Under the pieces are notes generated by a model. It saw nothing but the letters and a program-made list of their open reading frames with translations, did no database searches and was not told where the DNA came from. Made by a program: the position numbers and the translations under genes. Below are positions 8,507 to 17,819 of a stretch of 64,000 bases of DNA, one piece after another. This stretch comes from Chryseobacterium gleum. Lineage in GTDB: Bacteria > Bacteroidota > Bacteroidia > Flavobacteriales_D > Crocinitomicaceae. Each line of letters begins with the position of its first letter. Within the stretch, counting starts at the first letter, position 1. The DNA lies in the NCBI GenBank assembly GCA_945888625.1, contig CAMDAH010000004.1, positions 106,640-170,639 on the forward strand, in the 5' to 3' direction.

Positions 8507-8722
8507 TATTAATGTTTAAGGGGAGCTTATTTTCTGGTTGGCGTTTATAAAATAATAATTTCTCTTACGTTTGTTTTTGATCGATTTTGTTAGTCATCTT
8601 GTCATCTGAAGTAGCAATATTTTATTCAATAAAATATTCAATTACGAATTAAATTTTAAATTAGATAATAAAAGCGTCTGTAAATTATAAGAAGTTAGAT
8701 CTTTTATAAACCAATGATTTTT
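8507..8722. other. AT-rich intergenic stretch with no recognised gene
   Basis: About 216 bases between the possible transposase remnant and the end of the convergent 86-residue gene. It is very AT-rich, with short repeats of ATTTTATTCAATAAAATATTC around 8620. I see no ORF, tRNA or strong hairpin. Confidence 0.4.
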
Positions 8723-8983
8723 TTAAACTGAAGCTTTATTGTAAGCATCAACAACCTTAAACCTGAAATCAGTTAGTGTTTTTAATTCTTCAGTGGTTTG
8801 GTAGGAACCTTTAAATGAAGCCATGTGCGCTGTAAACAATGATTTGATTTCTTCCAAATTCGGGTGGCTCTCTAATGATTTTATTACTTTCCCTGAAAAT
8901 AGCCCTGTCTCTGAACCCATCGCCAATTTTGTTAAACTCTCCACAATTTCATTTGATAAATCGATAATATCTTTTTCTTCCAT
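8723..8983 (-). CDS. Small hypothetical protein, third gene of amphi-Trp cluster
   Basis: 86 residues, acidic N-terminus, predicted mostly helical, no signal peptide or membrane segment. I do not recognise it. It lies 20 bases downstream of the gene at 9004 and shares its strand, so it is probably the last gene of a three-gene transcript starting near 9590. The start is the only ATG near the 5' end of the frame. The gene looks real because it has no internal overlap, normal codon use and operon spacing. Confidence 0.55.
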   Translation of the reverse strand: MEEKDIIDLSNEIVESLTKLAMGSETGLFSGKVIKSLESHPNLEEIKSLFTAHMASFKGSYQTTEELKTLTDFRFKVVDAYNKASV

Positions 8984-9003
8984 ACGAATTGAATTTTATA
9001 AAA

Positions 9004-9345
9004 TTAAACCACATTAATGGTTGTACCTGAGCCATTGGCGTTGTAATCAAGTAGAATTTCTTTTATTTTTCTTGCATCTGATTTGGAAAGACAAAAAACT
9101 GATGCCGTTCCACCAACTACTTTAATGTGTAAGTCGGCACCAATAAAATGTTCGTCGATGCTAATGGAACGAACTCTTTTAAAAGCAAGCGTTTGTTCAT
9201 CGTTACCGATTAAATGCCAATTTCGCTTCCTAATGGTGATGGTTTCCTCGTCGGTGTCAATGGTAATATGCCATGGATTCACAACGTGCTTCCCCTTGCC
9301 ATTAAAAATTAACGCGTCTTTTGCAGAACTGGTTTCATATCTCAT
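9004..9345 (-). CDS. Small beta-rich protein, possibly PH-like fold
   Basis: 113 residues. The middle reads as alternating beta-strands (TITIRKRNWHLIGNDEQTLA, VRSISIDEHF, ADLHIKVVGG, TASVFCLS) followed by one helix (DARKIKEILLDY), the order seen in bacterial PH-like domains. No signal peptide, so cytoplasmic. It starts 16 bases after the amphi-Trp gene and ends 20 bases before the 86-residue gene. The fold assignment is an inference from strand pattern; no function can be given. Confidence 0.55.
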   Translation of the reverse strand: MRYETSSAKDALIFNGKGKHVVNPWHITIDTDEETITIRKRNWHLIGNDEQTLAFKRVRSISIDEHFIGADLHIKVVGGTASVFCLSKSDARKIKEILLDYNANGSGTTINVV

Positions 9346-9361
9346 ATCTTAATTTTTAAAA

Positions 9362-9577
9362 TTATGACTCGCTCCACTTTACCTGAAATTCTAATTCATT
9401 TGTTCCCTCACTTCGTTCGTGTTCGATACTAAATTGAGCAGCATCAGGCACATAAATTGCTTCTCCAGCAACTGATATTCTGAAGTTCTCATTTTTCTCA
9501 ATACAATCTGCTAAGCGACGTAATTTACTTACGAATTCCTCTTTAGTGTAGATTTTTTCGATGTCTCTATCTTCCAT
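9362..9577 (-). CDS. Amphi-Trp domain protein
   Basis: 71 residues. The pattern matches the small amphi-Trp family: a Y-x-x-E-E-F start, a helix LRRLADCIEKN, a strand FRISVAGEAIYVPDAAQF with the Val-Pro turn, then the strand IEHERSE and the closing NELEFQVKW ending in a Trp. The domain is found in bacteria and archaea; its role is unknown. It is the first gene of a three-gene minus-strand cluster and has a TAnnTTTG promoter element at 9598-9605. Confidence 0.75.
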   Translation of the reverse strand: MEDRDIEKIYTKEEFVSKLRRLADCIEKNENFRISVAGEAIYVPDAAQFSIEHERSEGTNELEFQVKWSES

Positions 9578-9597
9578 GTTTGGTTTTTTTATAGTGT

Positions 9598-9605
9598 CAA
9601 ATATA
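9598..9605 (-). promoter_or_regulatory. Promoter -7 element (TATATTTG) for the amphi-Trp cluster
   Basis: Read on the minus strand the bases are TATATTTG, a perfect match to the Bacteroidota -7 consensus TAnnTTTG. The start codon of the amphi-Trp gene is 20 bases downstream. No clear -33 TTTG was found. Confidence 0.5.
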
Positions 9606-9657
9606 ACTTAATTTGTGTTTAAATAAGTAATTTAGATTTTAATAAAAATAACTTTAA

Positions 9658-10560
9658 ATGGTTTCTTACGACATAATAGGTGATATTCATGGGCATGCAG
9701 ATGCCTTGGAAATCCTACTTCAAAAACTAGGATACAAAAGAGATTTGTCGATTTACAATCATCCGGAAGGAAGAAAGGTAGTATTCGTAGGTGATTTTAT
9801 CGATCGAGGCCCTAAAATAAGGGAAACTTTGCACTTAGTTCGCGATATGGTACTTTCCGGGAATGCGCAAGCGGTAATGGGTAATCATGAATACAATGCG
9901 GTCTGCTTTCACACACCAAATATGATTAATGGGGGCTATTACCGAAAGCATAGTGCTAAGGAAATAAACCAACATAGTGAGACACTCAAGCAGTTTGAAG
10001 ACTTTTCGTCGGAGTGGGAAATGTTTTTGGAATGGTTTCGTCACTTACCCATGTTTCTTGAGCTGGATTCATTTAAGGTGGTACATGCTTTTTGGAACGA
10101 CGAACACATAAATTGGATTAAAGAAAATTACAAGCAAGCTACCGATGGCTTGAATGCTGAATTTTTACAACTAGTAAGCGTTAAAGGCAGTCCAATATCT
10201 ATGCCTGTAGAAGAAACATTAAAAGGTCCAGAACAACGTTTGCCAGAAGGCCAATTTATGGTAGATAAAGACGGTGCAAAACGAAATGAATGTCGTTTGA
10301 AATGGTGGTCTGCTGACAAAAGTACGATGGGTAAGGGCATTATGCATTGTCCGGATAGTTCACTTGAAAGTCCAATGCCAGCAGGAAGTGATTTAAACAT
10401 CTTTTCTAGTGAAAAGCCAGTTTTTTTTGGTCATTATTGGCTAGATGGAAATCCTGAAATTGAAAATCCAAGTGCAATTTGTTTAGATTACAGCGTTGCG
10501 AAAGGAGGGAAGCTAGTCGCTGCACGAATGGAAGGGGATAAAATACAATTGATTTATTAG
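9658..10560 (+). CDS. Metallophosphoesterase, PrpE / PPP-phosphatase type
   Basis: 300 residues. The metal-binding motifs of the calcineurin-like superfamily are intact and in order: GDIHGH (residues about 7-12), GDFIDRGP (about 45-52) and GNHEYNA (about 77-83), with later His residues in VVHAFW (about 141) and FGHYW (about 259). The GDxHG-GDxxDRG-GNHE set is typical of PPP-family protein phosphatases and of diadenosine tetraphosphatase / PrpE-type enzymes. The substrate cannot be told from sequence. It is soluble and monocistronic. The start ATG at 9658 leaves one residue or so before the first strand, as usual in this family. Confidence 0.8.
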   Translation: MVSYDIIGDIHGHADALEILLQKLGYKRDLSIYNHPEGRKVVFVGDFIDRGPKIRETLHLVRDMVLSGNAQAVMGNHEYNAVCFHTPNMINGGYYRKHSAKEINQHSETLKQFEDFSSEWEMFLEWFRHLPMFLELDSFKVVHAFWNDEHINWIKENYKQATDGLNAEFLQLVSVKGSPISMPVEETLKGPEQRLPEGQFMVDKDGAKRNECRLKWWSADKSTMGKGIMHCPDSSLESPMPAGSDLNIFSSEKPVFFGHYWLDGNPEIENPSAICLDYSVAKGGKLVAARMEGDKIQLIY

Positions 10561-10610
10561 TGATTACATCAAATTAAGATTTGTTGTATGCTGCAGTAAT
10601 TAATTGGATT

Positions 10611-11423
10611 TTAATTGTGTTTTTTATCGCTTTTATTTATGTGTGGGTAAACTCTTTTTAAATTTCTTAATAACTCATTTCCTATTAATTGTAACTCAAT
10701 GATTTGCTTCCTATTGGTAGACATTCTAATGGTACAAAGCTGGCGCATTCGATTTAGATAAGTTGATTTATCAAATTCCTTTAAAACCAAATTATTTGGC
10801 ACAAAAATGTTGTCTAGTTCAAGTTTAAATAATTTATTTTGGTAATTAATAGATACTAAGGTCATATTTTTACCTACATAAAAAGGGTCTAAACTTCTTT
10901 TTAATTTAGTTCCTCCGTAGTCAAAAGGTTCAATTCGAATGTCATCAATGTAACGATTCATAAAATCTATTTCTCGTTGAGAACGAATTTGAATATGCAA
11001 AAGCATTAAGTCAAATTTTTCAATACAATCTCTTAATTTTAGGTCATCAATATTACTCAGTAAGCCCGTATATTTTAGTTGTTCCAGTGCAGCACTAGAG
11101 CTTGTTTCAAAAATTCCGGTTCTCTCGCATAAAAAACTATGTAGGTAATAAATATTAGTTTTATTTGAGTCTAAATCACCATCAACAACTAATTTTTCTA
11201 AAAATAAGAAAGCAGTGTCCTGCATATTATGAATGAAATTCATTTGTTTCAAAGTTGCAGTATCTTTTTGTATTTCTTGAAACAAATGTTTAACCAATAT
11301 ATTAAGTTGTTTCGAATCAGTTTGGTCCTCTCTTAAGTTTTCTGCTAAAAACCCAAGTGAAATTGCCAGAAATAACATTGCAAATTCAGTTAAATATTCT
11401 TTCCAAGATTTATTATTATTCAT
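10611..11423 (-). CDS. Single-pass membrane protein, DUF6090-like
   Basis: 270 residues. A short cytoplasmic N-terminus (MNNNKSWKEYLTE) leads into one transmembrane helix (about 11-28, ending GFLAENLRED), followed by a helical soluble domain. The N-terminal pattern W-K-x-Y-x-x-E-F and the helix ending in AENLRE recall the DUF6090 family of Bacteroidota membrane proteins. Function unknown. It stands alone between a convergent phosphatase gene and a divergent DUF2130 gene. Confidence 0.6.
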   Translation of the reverse strand: MNNNKSWKEYLTEFAMLFLAISLGFLAENLREDQTDSKQLNILVKHLFQEIQKDTATLKQMNFIHNMQDTAFLFLEKLVVDGDLDSNKTNIYYLHSFLCERTGIFETSSSAALEQLKYTGLLSNIDDLKLRDCIEKFDLMLLHIQIRSQREIDFMNRYIDDIRIEPFDYGGTKLKRSLDPFYVGKNMTLVSINYQNKLFKLELDNIFVPNNLVLKEFDKSTYLNRMRQLCTIRMSTNRKQIIELQLIGNELLRNLKRVYPHINKSDKKHN

Positions 11424-11701
11424 ATACTTAAAGGTTTAAGGTATAAAATTGGTTAAAATTTTTATTAAAAGTGAACTTATTTAAGATCAACTAATGCAAT
11501 TGAAATTTAAATAGTTGTTATTTTTTTTTCATTATTAGTCAATTCGTCACGAATCTTGCCCTGTGCTGCGATTATGTCGATTAACGTGTGTTTTTGGGTA
11601 ATACGGCTAATTTTTTTTAATTATTTAACCCTATCTCTCGTGAAGTCTTAACTTTTTAATTCTACCTTTAATTTTTACAATCAAAACACCATCCCAAAAT
11701 T

Positions 11702-12991
11702 ATGAAAGATATTATTTGTCCAAAATGCAGTACGACATTTAAAGTAGATGAAGCGAGTATAGCTGATATTGCAAAACAAGTGCGTGACGATCAATTTGAC
11801 CAGGAGCTAAATGTTCGAATGGCATTACTTGAAAAAGAAAAAGAAAGCGCGTTAAAGTTAGTTGAAGCAACGGTTAAGAATTCGATGCAAGAAAATATTT
11901 CGAAAAAAGAACAAGAAATTGCTGAGCTAAAAGCGAAAAATCTAAATGCAGAAATGGAAAAAACGATCAGCGTCTCTGATGCCATTAGGACCATTGAAAA
12001 ACAACGTGATGATTTGGTCAATGAATTAAAATTAAAAGAGTTAGAAAAACAAAATATAGAAAGTTCACTCAAAAGTCAATTTGCGAGTGACCTACAAAAT
12101 AGGAATGAAATCATCAAAATGAGGGAAGATGAAATTGCGCAAGTGAGAGATATGAAGATGAAACTTTCGACAAAAATGTTGGGGGAGTCCCTAGAACAAT
12201 ATTGTGAAAATGAATTTAATAAGATTCGAGCCACCGCTTTCAAGGGTGCTATTTTCGAAAAAGATAATAATTCAAAGTCAGGTAGTAAGGGCGATTTTAT
12301 TTATCGAGAATTTGATGACGCGCGCAACGAAATTATTTCTATCATGTTCGAAATGAAAAATGAAGCAGATCAAACTGCTACAAAAAAAAAGAACGAAGAT
12401 TTTTTTAAGGAATTAGATAAGGATAGAACAGAAAAGAAGTGTGAATTTGCCATTCTTGTTTCTGTATTAGAGGGGGAAAGCGAACTATATAATTCTGGGA
12501 TTGTGGACGTTTCTTATAAATTTAAGAAAATGTATGTGGTCAGACCTCAGTTTTTCATTGCTATTATTACCTTATTAAGAAATGCAGCTTTGACTTCGCT
12601 AGCCTATAAAGCAGAATTGGCCATTATGAAAAATCAAAGCATGGACATTACCAATTTTGAAAATAAATTGAACGATTTTAGGTCTGCGTTTGGAAATAAT
12701 TACCGTTTGGCAGCCGAACGCTTTAGAAAGGCAATTGATAGTATCGATAGTTCGATAGCTGCTCTTAATAAAACCAAGGATCACTTGTTGGCTTCGGAAA
12801 ATAATCTTCGAATAGCTAACAACAAGGCAGATGATCTTACCATCAAAAAGTTAACGAAAGGAAATCCAACTATGTCGGCTAAATTCAATGATTTAGCGAA
12901 GAATGATGAAGTGTTAAGGTTAGGTGAGTCAGACGATGACGTCGACGATGACGTCGACGATGATGATGACGACGACGACAACGAAGACTAA
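11702..12991 (+). CDS. DUF2130 protein with polyacidic C-terminal tail
   Basis: 429 residues. The N-terminus has a short CxxC motif (ICPKCSTTF), then a long coiled coil (about 40-160), then the DUF2130 region (about 160-390) with its typical KGDFIYRE and MFEMKNE segments, where acidic and Lys residues suggest a nuclease-like fold (inference). The last 20 or so residues are almost all Asp, encoded by repeated GAC/GAT codons including two copies of a 12-base unit (12932-12955). No signal peptide, so cytoplasmic. DUF2130 proteins are widespread and of unknown role. Single gene with upstream space for its own promoter. Confidence 0.8.
   Translation: MKDIICPKCSTTFKVDEASIADIAKQVRDDQFDQELNVRMALLEKEKESALKLVEATVKNSMQENISKKEQEIAELKAKNLNAEMEKTISVSDAIRTIEKQRDDLVNELKLKELEKQNIESSLKSQFASDLQNRNEIIKMREDEIAQVRDMKMKLSTKMLGESLEQYCENEFNKIRATAFKGAIFEKDNNSKSGSKGDFIYREFDDARNEIISIMFEMKNEADQTATKKKNEDFFKELDKDRTEKKCEFAILVSVLEGESELYNSGIVDVSYKFKKMYVVRPQFFIAIITLLRNAALTSLAYKAELAIMKNQSMDITNFENKLNDFRSAFGNNYRLAAERFRKAIDSIDSSIAALNKTKDHLLASENNLRIANNKADDLTIKKLTKGNPTMSAKFNDLAKNDEVLRLGESDDDVDDDVDDDDDDDDNED
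12932..12987 (+). repeat. In-frame Asp-codon repeat in the DUF2130 gene
   Basis: Two tandem copies of a 12-base unit GACGATGACGTC (12932-12955) run into a stretch of GAT/GAC triplets. They encode the polyacidic tail. Unit lengths are multiples of three, so copy-number change would keep the frame. Confidence 0.7.
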
Positions 12992-13017
12992 ATCGACATT
13001 TCGCTTTATGGACCTCA

Positions 13018-14769
13018 TTAATTAACAATGTGGAAATAACCATGTAAAACGAATTGTGTTTTTTCTTGGTCATCGTAGGTGTATTTTTCGCTATTGGCCT
13101 CCACTGTATAAAAGTAGACTCCCTCCGTTACTTTTTGATTATTTGTCGTAGTGCCCGACCAATCGTTTTGGTAATTTGGGTTTTCATAAATTAAATTTCC
13201 CCACCGATTCAATACGCTTAAGGCCACACGATCGTAACTATCCAAATTGGAAATAATGAAAAATTCATTAATGTCATCATTGTTTGGGCTGAAAAAGTTG
13301 GGGACTGTTAAAGGGCATTGGTTGTAGACTTCAATTTGGGTTGACTGAATCGTTTTATTGCATTGGTCAAGCACATTAAGCGTAAATAAATTAAGATTAG
13401 GCGATAAATTTGCCGGATCCACGAAAATGGTATCGTTGTTGGGAAAGGAATAATCAGGCGTCCAGGTGTATGTGTAGGGCAAAGCGCCGTTTGTGACGGT
13501 ACTCCACAGTAGGCCAATATCCCCGCTTTCAACGCAAACGTTTATACTATCCTCGGTAACAATTTCTAAAGGCAAATAATCGATGATGTTAACTGTCGTA
13601 GATAAAGTGTCAAATGTGCCGTCGCAAGGATTCGGAATTATTATATTCAAGACGACCACTTCGTTACCCTCCGTGAGGCCATCAAAAAATGGTGTAAATC
13701 CAATGGTATCAGTAAAGACGCCTTGTGGCAGTACAAGGCTATCGTTTATGAAGTTATAGTCTAGTCCGTTAATTGCTGTTCCGCTTAAAAGTACCTGAAC
13801 AGTTAAGTCATTTAGCGTATCCGTTCGACTAATAACAAATCCTGCAAATCCACAATCCTCTATTAAATTAGGGGGGCCAATTAAGTCAACTACAATCGGT
13901 ACTTCCACTAAACAATTAACCACTCGATAGCTAAAAGTGCGCATGTTCTCGTTAATTAGCACACCATTTCTGTACTCATAAACACAAACACCCATTACAA
14001 AATTCCCAATTTGGCTAGGGGTGAATACCATCATGCCCGTTTGAGCGTTGATGCTTACATTTGACGCCGGGCCAAAAGGGAGTAGTGAAGAATAACTAAT
14101 TTCCCAACTGATGGGCACATAAGGAGCGGGGCTTTCAGGATTCGGGACAACATTGGCGATACTACCTCCTAATAAGGGTGAACAGAGCATATAAACCAAG
14201 GAATCCCCATCTAAATCAAATGCACCATGATCAAAGTTCAGCGAATTATTTGCACAAAGTACCAGGGGTGGATAATCGTTAAAACGCGCAGAATTATTAG
14301 GGAAATTGACTAAATTATTGCCTGGAATAGCAGTGGTGAGGGTAATTCCATTGTTTTCTGGGTCAACCATATTTTGTATATTGTTCGCCCAACAGCAGCG
14401 TTGGTAAGAAATATAAAAGCCTGTTGGATTGAATCCTAAGGTAACGGTATCAATATAAATAGCTCGTTCAATACAAATGTCGTTGGGAGGCGTAACACAG
14501 GGGTCATCGTAAACAATTGGTAGAATTTGCGGCGTCGGTAAAAGGATAGAAAATGTGCCAAATAAAGTACCGTCAGCATAAAAAATGGAATATTCAATGG
14601 GGTTGTCAAATTGCGTTGCGCTATTTTGGCAATCTCTAAATAATTCAATTGTAATTTTGTATTGCCCATTACCTAGGGAGTCATAGTAGATTTCACCACC
14701 CACAATATGGGAGGCTTTTGCATCGACACAAAGCAATAATAGAAGAACGAAAAAAATACGTTTTAACAT
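13018..14769 (-). CDS. Secreted surface protein with T9SS type B sorting domain
   Basis: I chose the ATG at 14769; a GTG two codons earlier (14775) is possible. About 583 residues: a signal peptide (about 1-20, ending DAKASH), a long beta-rich extracellular region with several Cys and many Asn/Asp, and a C-terminal gliding-motility-type domain. That domain starts near VPNFFSPNNDDINEFF, continues with VLNRWGNLIYENPNY and WSGTTTN, and ends with GVYFYTVEA. Those are the marks of the type B CTD that directs export through the type IX secretion system. It probably acts on the cell surface, possibly in adhesion or gliding. Convergent with the DUF2130 gene; 26 bases separate them. Confidence 0.85.
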   Translation of the reverse strand: MLKRIFFVLLLLLCVDAKASHIVGGEIYYDSLGNGQYKITIELFRDCQNSATQFDNPIEYSIFYADGTLFGTFSILLPTPQILPIVYDDPCVTPPNDICIERAIYIDTVTLGFNPTGFYISYQRCCWANNIQNMVDPENNGITLTTAIPGNNLVNFPNNSARFNDYPPLVLCANNSLNFDHGAFDLDGDSLVYMLCSPLLGGSIANVVPNPESPAPYVPISWEISYSSLLPFGPASNVSINAQTGMMVFTPSQIGNFVMGVCVYEYRNGVLINENMRTFSYRVVNCLVEVPIVVDLIGPPNLIEDCGFAGFVISRTDTLNDLTVQVLLSGTAINGLDYNFINDSLVLPQGVFTDTIGFTPFFDGLTEGNEVVVLNIIIPNPCDGTFDTLSTTVNIIDYLPLEIVTEDSINVCVESGDIGLLWSTVTNGALPYTYTWTPDYSFPNNDTIFVDPANLSPNLNLFTLNVLDQCNKTIQSTQIEVYNQCPLTVPNFFSPNNDDINEFFIISNLDSYDRVALSVLNRWGNLIYENPNYQNDWSGTTTNNQKVTEGVYFYTVEANSEKYTYDDQEKTQFVLHGYFHIVN

Positions 14770-15100
14770 AGTCACTAGTTAAGTAATCGTTAAATTTACT
14801 AAAAATACCGTTTGATTAAAAAAAACGATTTTATGGATAGATCCAGCGCTTATACTTTTGAATTAATTTCGAACTCAACAATCGGTTAGAACATAAAACT
14901 TTATACTTTTAGCTTTTTAGCAATTTAGCTGTAAAAATTTGGAGCGTTAAGGCTTTGTTTCAAGTTATTGAATGCTCGGTTTAAAAGTTTTTAAAAAAAA
15001 GTAGTTAAACCATTCATTCCGACTTTTTAAAATAGCTGGAAACGCATAACAAGATGAAAAAGAATTATACTTCACTAAATAACCTGATTAATTTGCATTA
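14770..15100. other. Intergenic region between divergent secreted-protein genes
   Basis: 331 bases between the T9SS type B gene (minus) and the GH2 gene (plus). It must hold the promoters of both, but I found no perfect TAnnTTTG element, tRNA or clear hairpin. AT-rich. Confidence 0.4.
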
Positions 15101-17581
15101 ATGTTTAAAGCATATTTTTGTTTCTTTTTTATTTTTTACTTGGGTACTTGTTTCGGGCAACAAGAACTTTCGTGGGAGTTTTATCACCCCATTAAAAAAG
15201 AATGGTTTGCCTTCGGAAAAGCAGGAAGTGTGCAAGAGGTATTGATGGCAAGGGGTGAACTACCTGATGCATTTTTTGGCGAGAACGAAAATAGTTTTCT
15301 TTGGTTGGAAGAACATGTTTGGCAATTTAGAAGTATACACTATATCGCTGATAGTGAGATGGAAAGCGAGCAACTTCTGTTAACTTTTCCAAATATCGAT
15401 ACCTACGGAGAAATTAGTGTAAATGATAAGTACCTCGGAAAGACAGCAAATTTTTTCCATCCTCATCAATTTGATATCACGTCTTTTGTTCACTCGGGAT
15501 TTAATACCATAAAAGTGTCCATTACTCCACCTGTACTTTTTCATAGCCATAGGTACGAAAATGAGTCTTTTCATTTTCCTGCTCCAAATGATGTGGCTAA
15601 AATGAAAGTTGCTCCTTTGAGTCGTAAACCTCAGTACCAATTCGGTTGGGATTGGGCTTTGCGAATGAATACGATTGGTTTTTCAAAACCCGCTAAAATT
15701 ACTGCTGCCGGTGCAAACGGTATCCGTTCTTGTGTAGTAAATACCTTGTATCAAGCGAGTAATACGGCAACTTTATTGTACGTGGTTGAAACGAACAAAT
15801 CCATCAAAGAGGGGTATATTTCTTCTGCCTTGTTTGGCAAGCATCCTTTGGTGTATGATTCGCTTTCCTCTACCAACTTTAAGTTTTCTTTTTATTTAGA
15901 AAATCCAACGCTTTGGTGGCCAGTAGGTTTCGGGGAACCTTATCTTTACCGAGATACCCTGAAGTTAATGAACGCAAAAGGAGTCGTATTGGAGGAACAA
16001 ATTATCGATTTTGGGGTACGAACGGCAAAGTTAGTGCAGAATAAAGATGAATGGGGGACTTCTTTTGAATTTCTGGTGAACGATAGGCCAATTTTTTGTA
16101 AAGGGGCTAATTACATTCCTCAATCGGTATTTCCTGCCGCTGTCAAAGAGTCGGATGTGGAGGATCTCATTGATCAAATGTTGGCAGCTAATTTTAATAT
16201 GGTGCGCGTTTGGGGTGGAGGTTATTACCCAGACGATTATTTTTATGCTGTGTGCGATAAAAAAGGATTAATGGTTTGGCAAGATTTAATGTTTGCTTGT
16301 GCCATGTATCCCGGTGACAGTTCGTTTCTTGAAAATGTAAAGAGCGAACTATGCTTTCAAGTCCCTCGAATTACTGCGCATCCTTCTGTTGTATTGATTA
16401 ATGGAAATAACGAGGTGGATGTGGCATGGAAAAATTGGGGTTTTCAATTGCAGTATAAGTTAAACGACAAGGCGCAAAAGGCAATTGAAAAGGCTTACGA
16501 TGATTTGTTTCATACGCTTGCTAATGAGGTGATTACCACATGGACAACTACCTCGTACGTACATACTTCTCCACTCAGTAATTGGGGGAAAGATGATTTA
16601 TACAATCATGGTTCTCAACATTATTGGGGAGTTTGGCACGGTTCCGATCCAATGAAAAATTTTGCCACTAAAATTGGCCGGTTTAACGCAGAATATGGTT
16701 TTCAGAGCTTTCCAGAATTTTCTACTTTAGCCACTTTTTCAGATAAAATAGATTGGTCACTTTCTTCGAGTGTAATGAAGCACCACCAAAAGAGCTATGT
16801 AGGAAATGGCATGATGGAAAAACAAGCGAATTTACTTTACGGTAAAACCAATGATTTCGAAGAATTTGTCTATCGTTCACAATTAACACAAGCGCATGCG
16901 GTTTCTTCTGCTATTCAAGCGCATAGGCTAGATGCGCCGAGATGTATGGGCACTTTATTCTGGCAACTAAACGACTGTTGGTCAGCTCCAACGTGGTCTA
17001 GTATTGATTATTATGGCAATTGGAAAGCCTTGCATTATGCTGTGCGCGAAGATTATCGTCCGCTTGCTATTCTAAAAACAGTGGATGCTAAAGGTAGGGT
17101 GGAAGTTTTTTTAACGTCCGATGATCCCCAAAGTGAAGAAAAGGCAATACAAGTTTTTCTGGAGGTAGTTAGTTTAGATGGACAAGTGCTTTCAAGTAAG
17201 CTGCAAAAATTGGCAATTGGCTATCAAGACAAAATTTCTCTTGGTTCGTTTAATCAGCAGGCAAGAGTACTTAGAGTCACTGTTAACAATGAGTATCAAC
17301 GAATTTTTCTGTTAAGTCAACAAAAGTCATTTCAAACCAACAAAATTGATCCATTTGAATCTCCGGTAGGATTGAATATAAAGTCAATGGATACGGCAAC
17401 AAAGACCGCAGTAATTGAAGTAAATACTACGCAGTTTTTGGCTGATTTTTGGCTTTATTCCTCGCAATTAGGGCTTCGATTCGACAAGAATTTTTTACAA
17501 TTATTACCTGGAAAGCACCTATTTACCGTTACGTTCGACAAAATACCTACCTTGGCTGATTTTAGCTATAAATATCGATAG
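15101..17581 (+). CDS. GH2 beta-mannosidase
   Basis: 826 residues with a signal peptide (about 1-19, ending CFGQ). The order fits glycoside hydrolase family 2: a sugar-binding jelly-roll (about 20-200, with NIDTYGEISVND), an Ig-like domain, a TIM barrel (about 300-640) and C-terminal beta domains. Catalytic residues are visible: the acid/base Glu438 in NGNNEVD and the nucleophile Glu531 in AEYGFQSFPE. The barrel motif VRVWGGGYYPDDYFY and the FGWDWALR segment point to beta-mannosidase rather than beta-galactosidase. It would remove beta-linked mannose from glycans or mannan oligosaccharides in the periplasm or outside. The gene stands alone; a GH92 alpha-mannosidase lies 16 kb away. Confidence 0.9.
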   Translation: MFKAYFCFFFIFYLGTCFGQQELSWEFYHPIKKEWFAFGKAGSVQEVLMARGELPDAFFGENENSFLWLEEHVWQFRSIHYIADSEMESEQLLLTFPNIDTYGEISVNDKYLGKTANFFHPHQFDITSFVHSGFNTIKVSITPPVLFHSHRYENESFHFPAPNDVAKMKVAPLSRKPQYQFGWDWALRMNTIGFSKPAKITAAGANGIRSCVVNTLYQASNTATLLYVVETNKSIKEGYISSALFGKHPLVYDSLSSTNFKFSFYLENPTLWWPVGFGEPYLYRDTLKLMNAKGVVLEEQIIDFGVRTAKLVQNKDEWGTSFEFLVNDRPIFCKGANYIPQSVFPAAVKESDVEDLIDQMLAANFNMVRVWGGGYYPDDYFYAVCDKKGLMVWQDLMFACAMYPGDSSFLENVKSELCFQVPRITAHPSVVLINGNNEVDVAWKNWGFQLQYKLNDKAQKAIEKAYDDLFHTLANEVITTWTTTSYVHTSPLSNWGKDDLYNHGSQHYWGVWHGSDPMKNFATKIGRFNAEYGFQSFPEFSTLATFSDKIDWSLSSSVMKHHQKSYVGNGMMEKQANLLYGKTNDFEEFVYRSQLTQAHAVSSAIQAHRLDAPRCMGTLFWQLNDCWSAPTWSSIDYYGNWKALHYAVREDYRPLAILKTVDAKGRVEVFLTSDDPQSEEKAIQVFLEVVSLDGQVLSSKLQKLAIGYQDKISLGSFNQQARVLRVTVNNEYQRIFLLSQQKSFQTNKIDPFESPVGLNIKSMDTATKTAVIEVNTTQFLADFWLYSSQLGLRFDKNFLQLLPGKHLFTVTFDKIPTLADFSYKYR

Positions 17582-17819
17582 AGCAAGGAAAATGTTGGGT
17601 TAAGTAATTTTAATTAGTTTAAATTAATACAGAATAGACAGTGTAAAATGATTTTGTGGTAAGAAGGTGATCTGTCGGTTTAATTATAATAAAAACACAT
17701 ACTGCTATATTATTACAGATTGTTTTAGTAATATTGTCTAAATAAAGTGCTTACAACTTATTTAGTGAGAGAGGAACCCGAAAAGCTAGAGAGTAGGGAA
17801 AATATAAAATTCAATTATT

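Noticed and set aside
12781..12981. Poly-Ser ORF on the minus strand
   Set aside because: It is the antisense of the Asp-codon repeat in the DUF2130 gene; the pattern follows from the repeat and has no start context.
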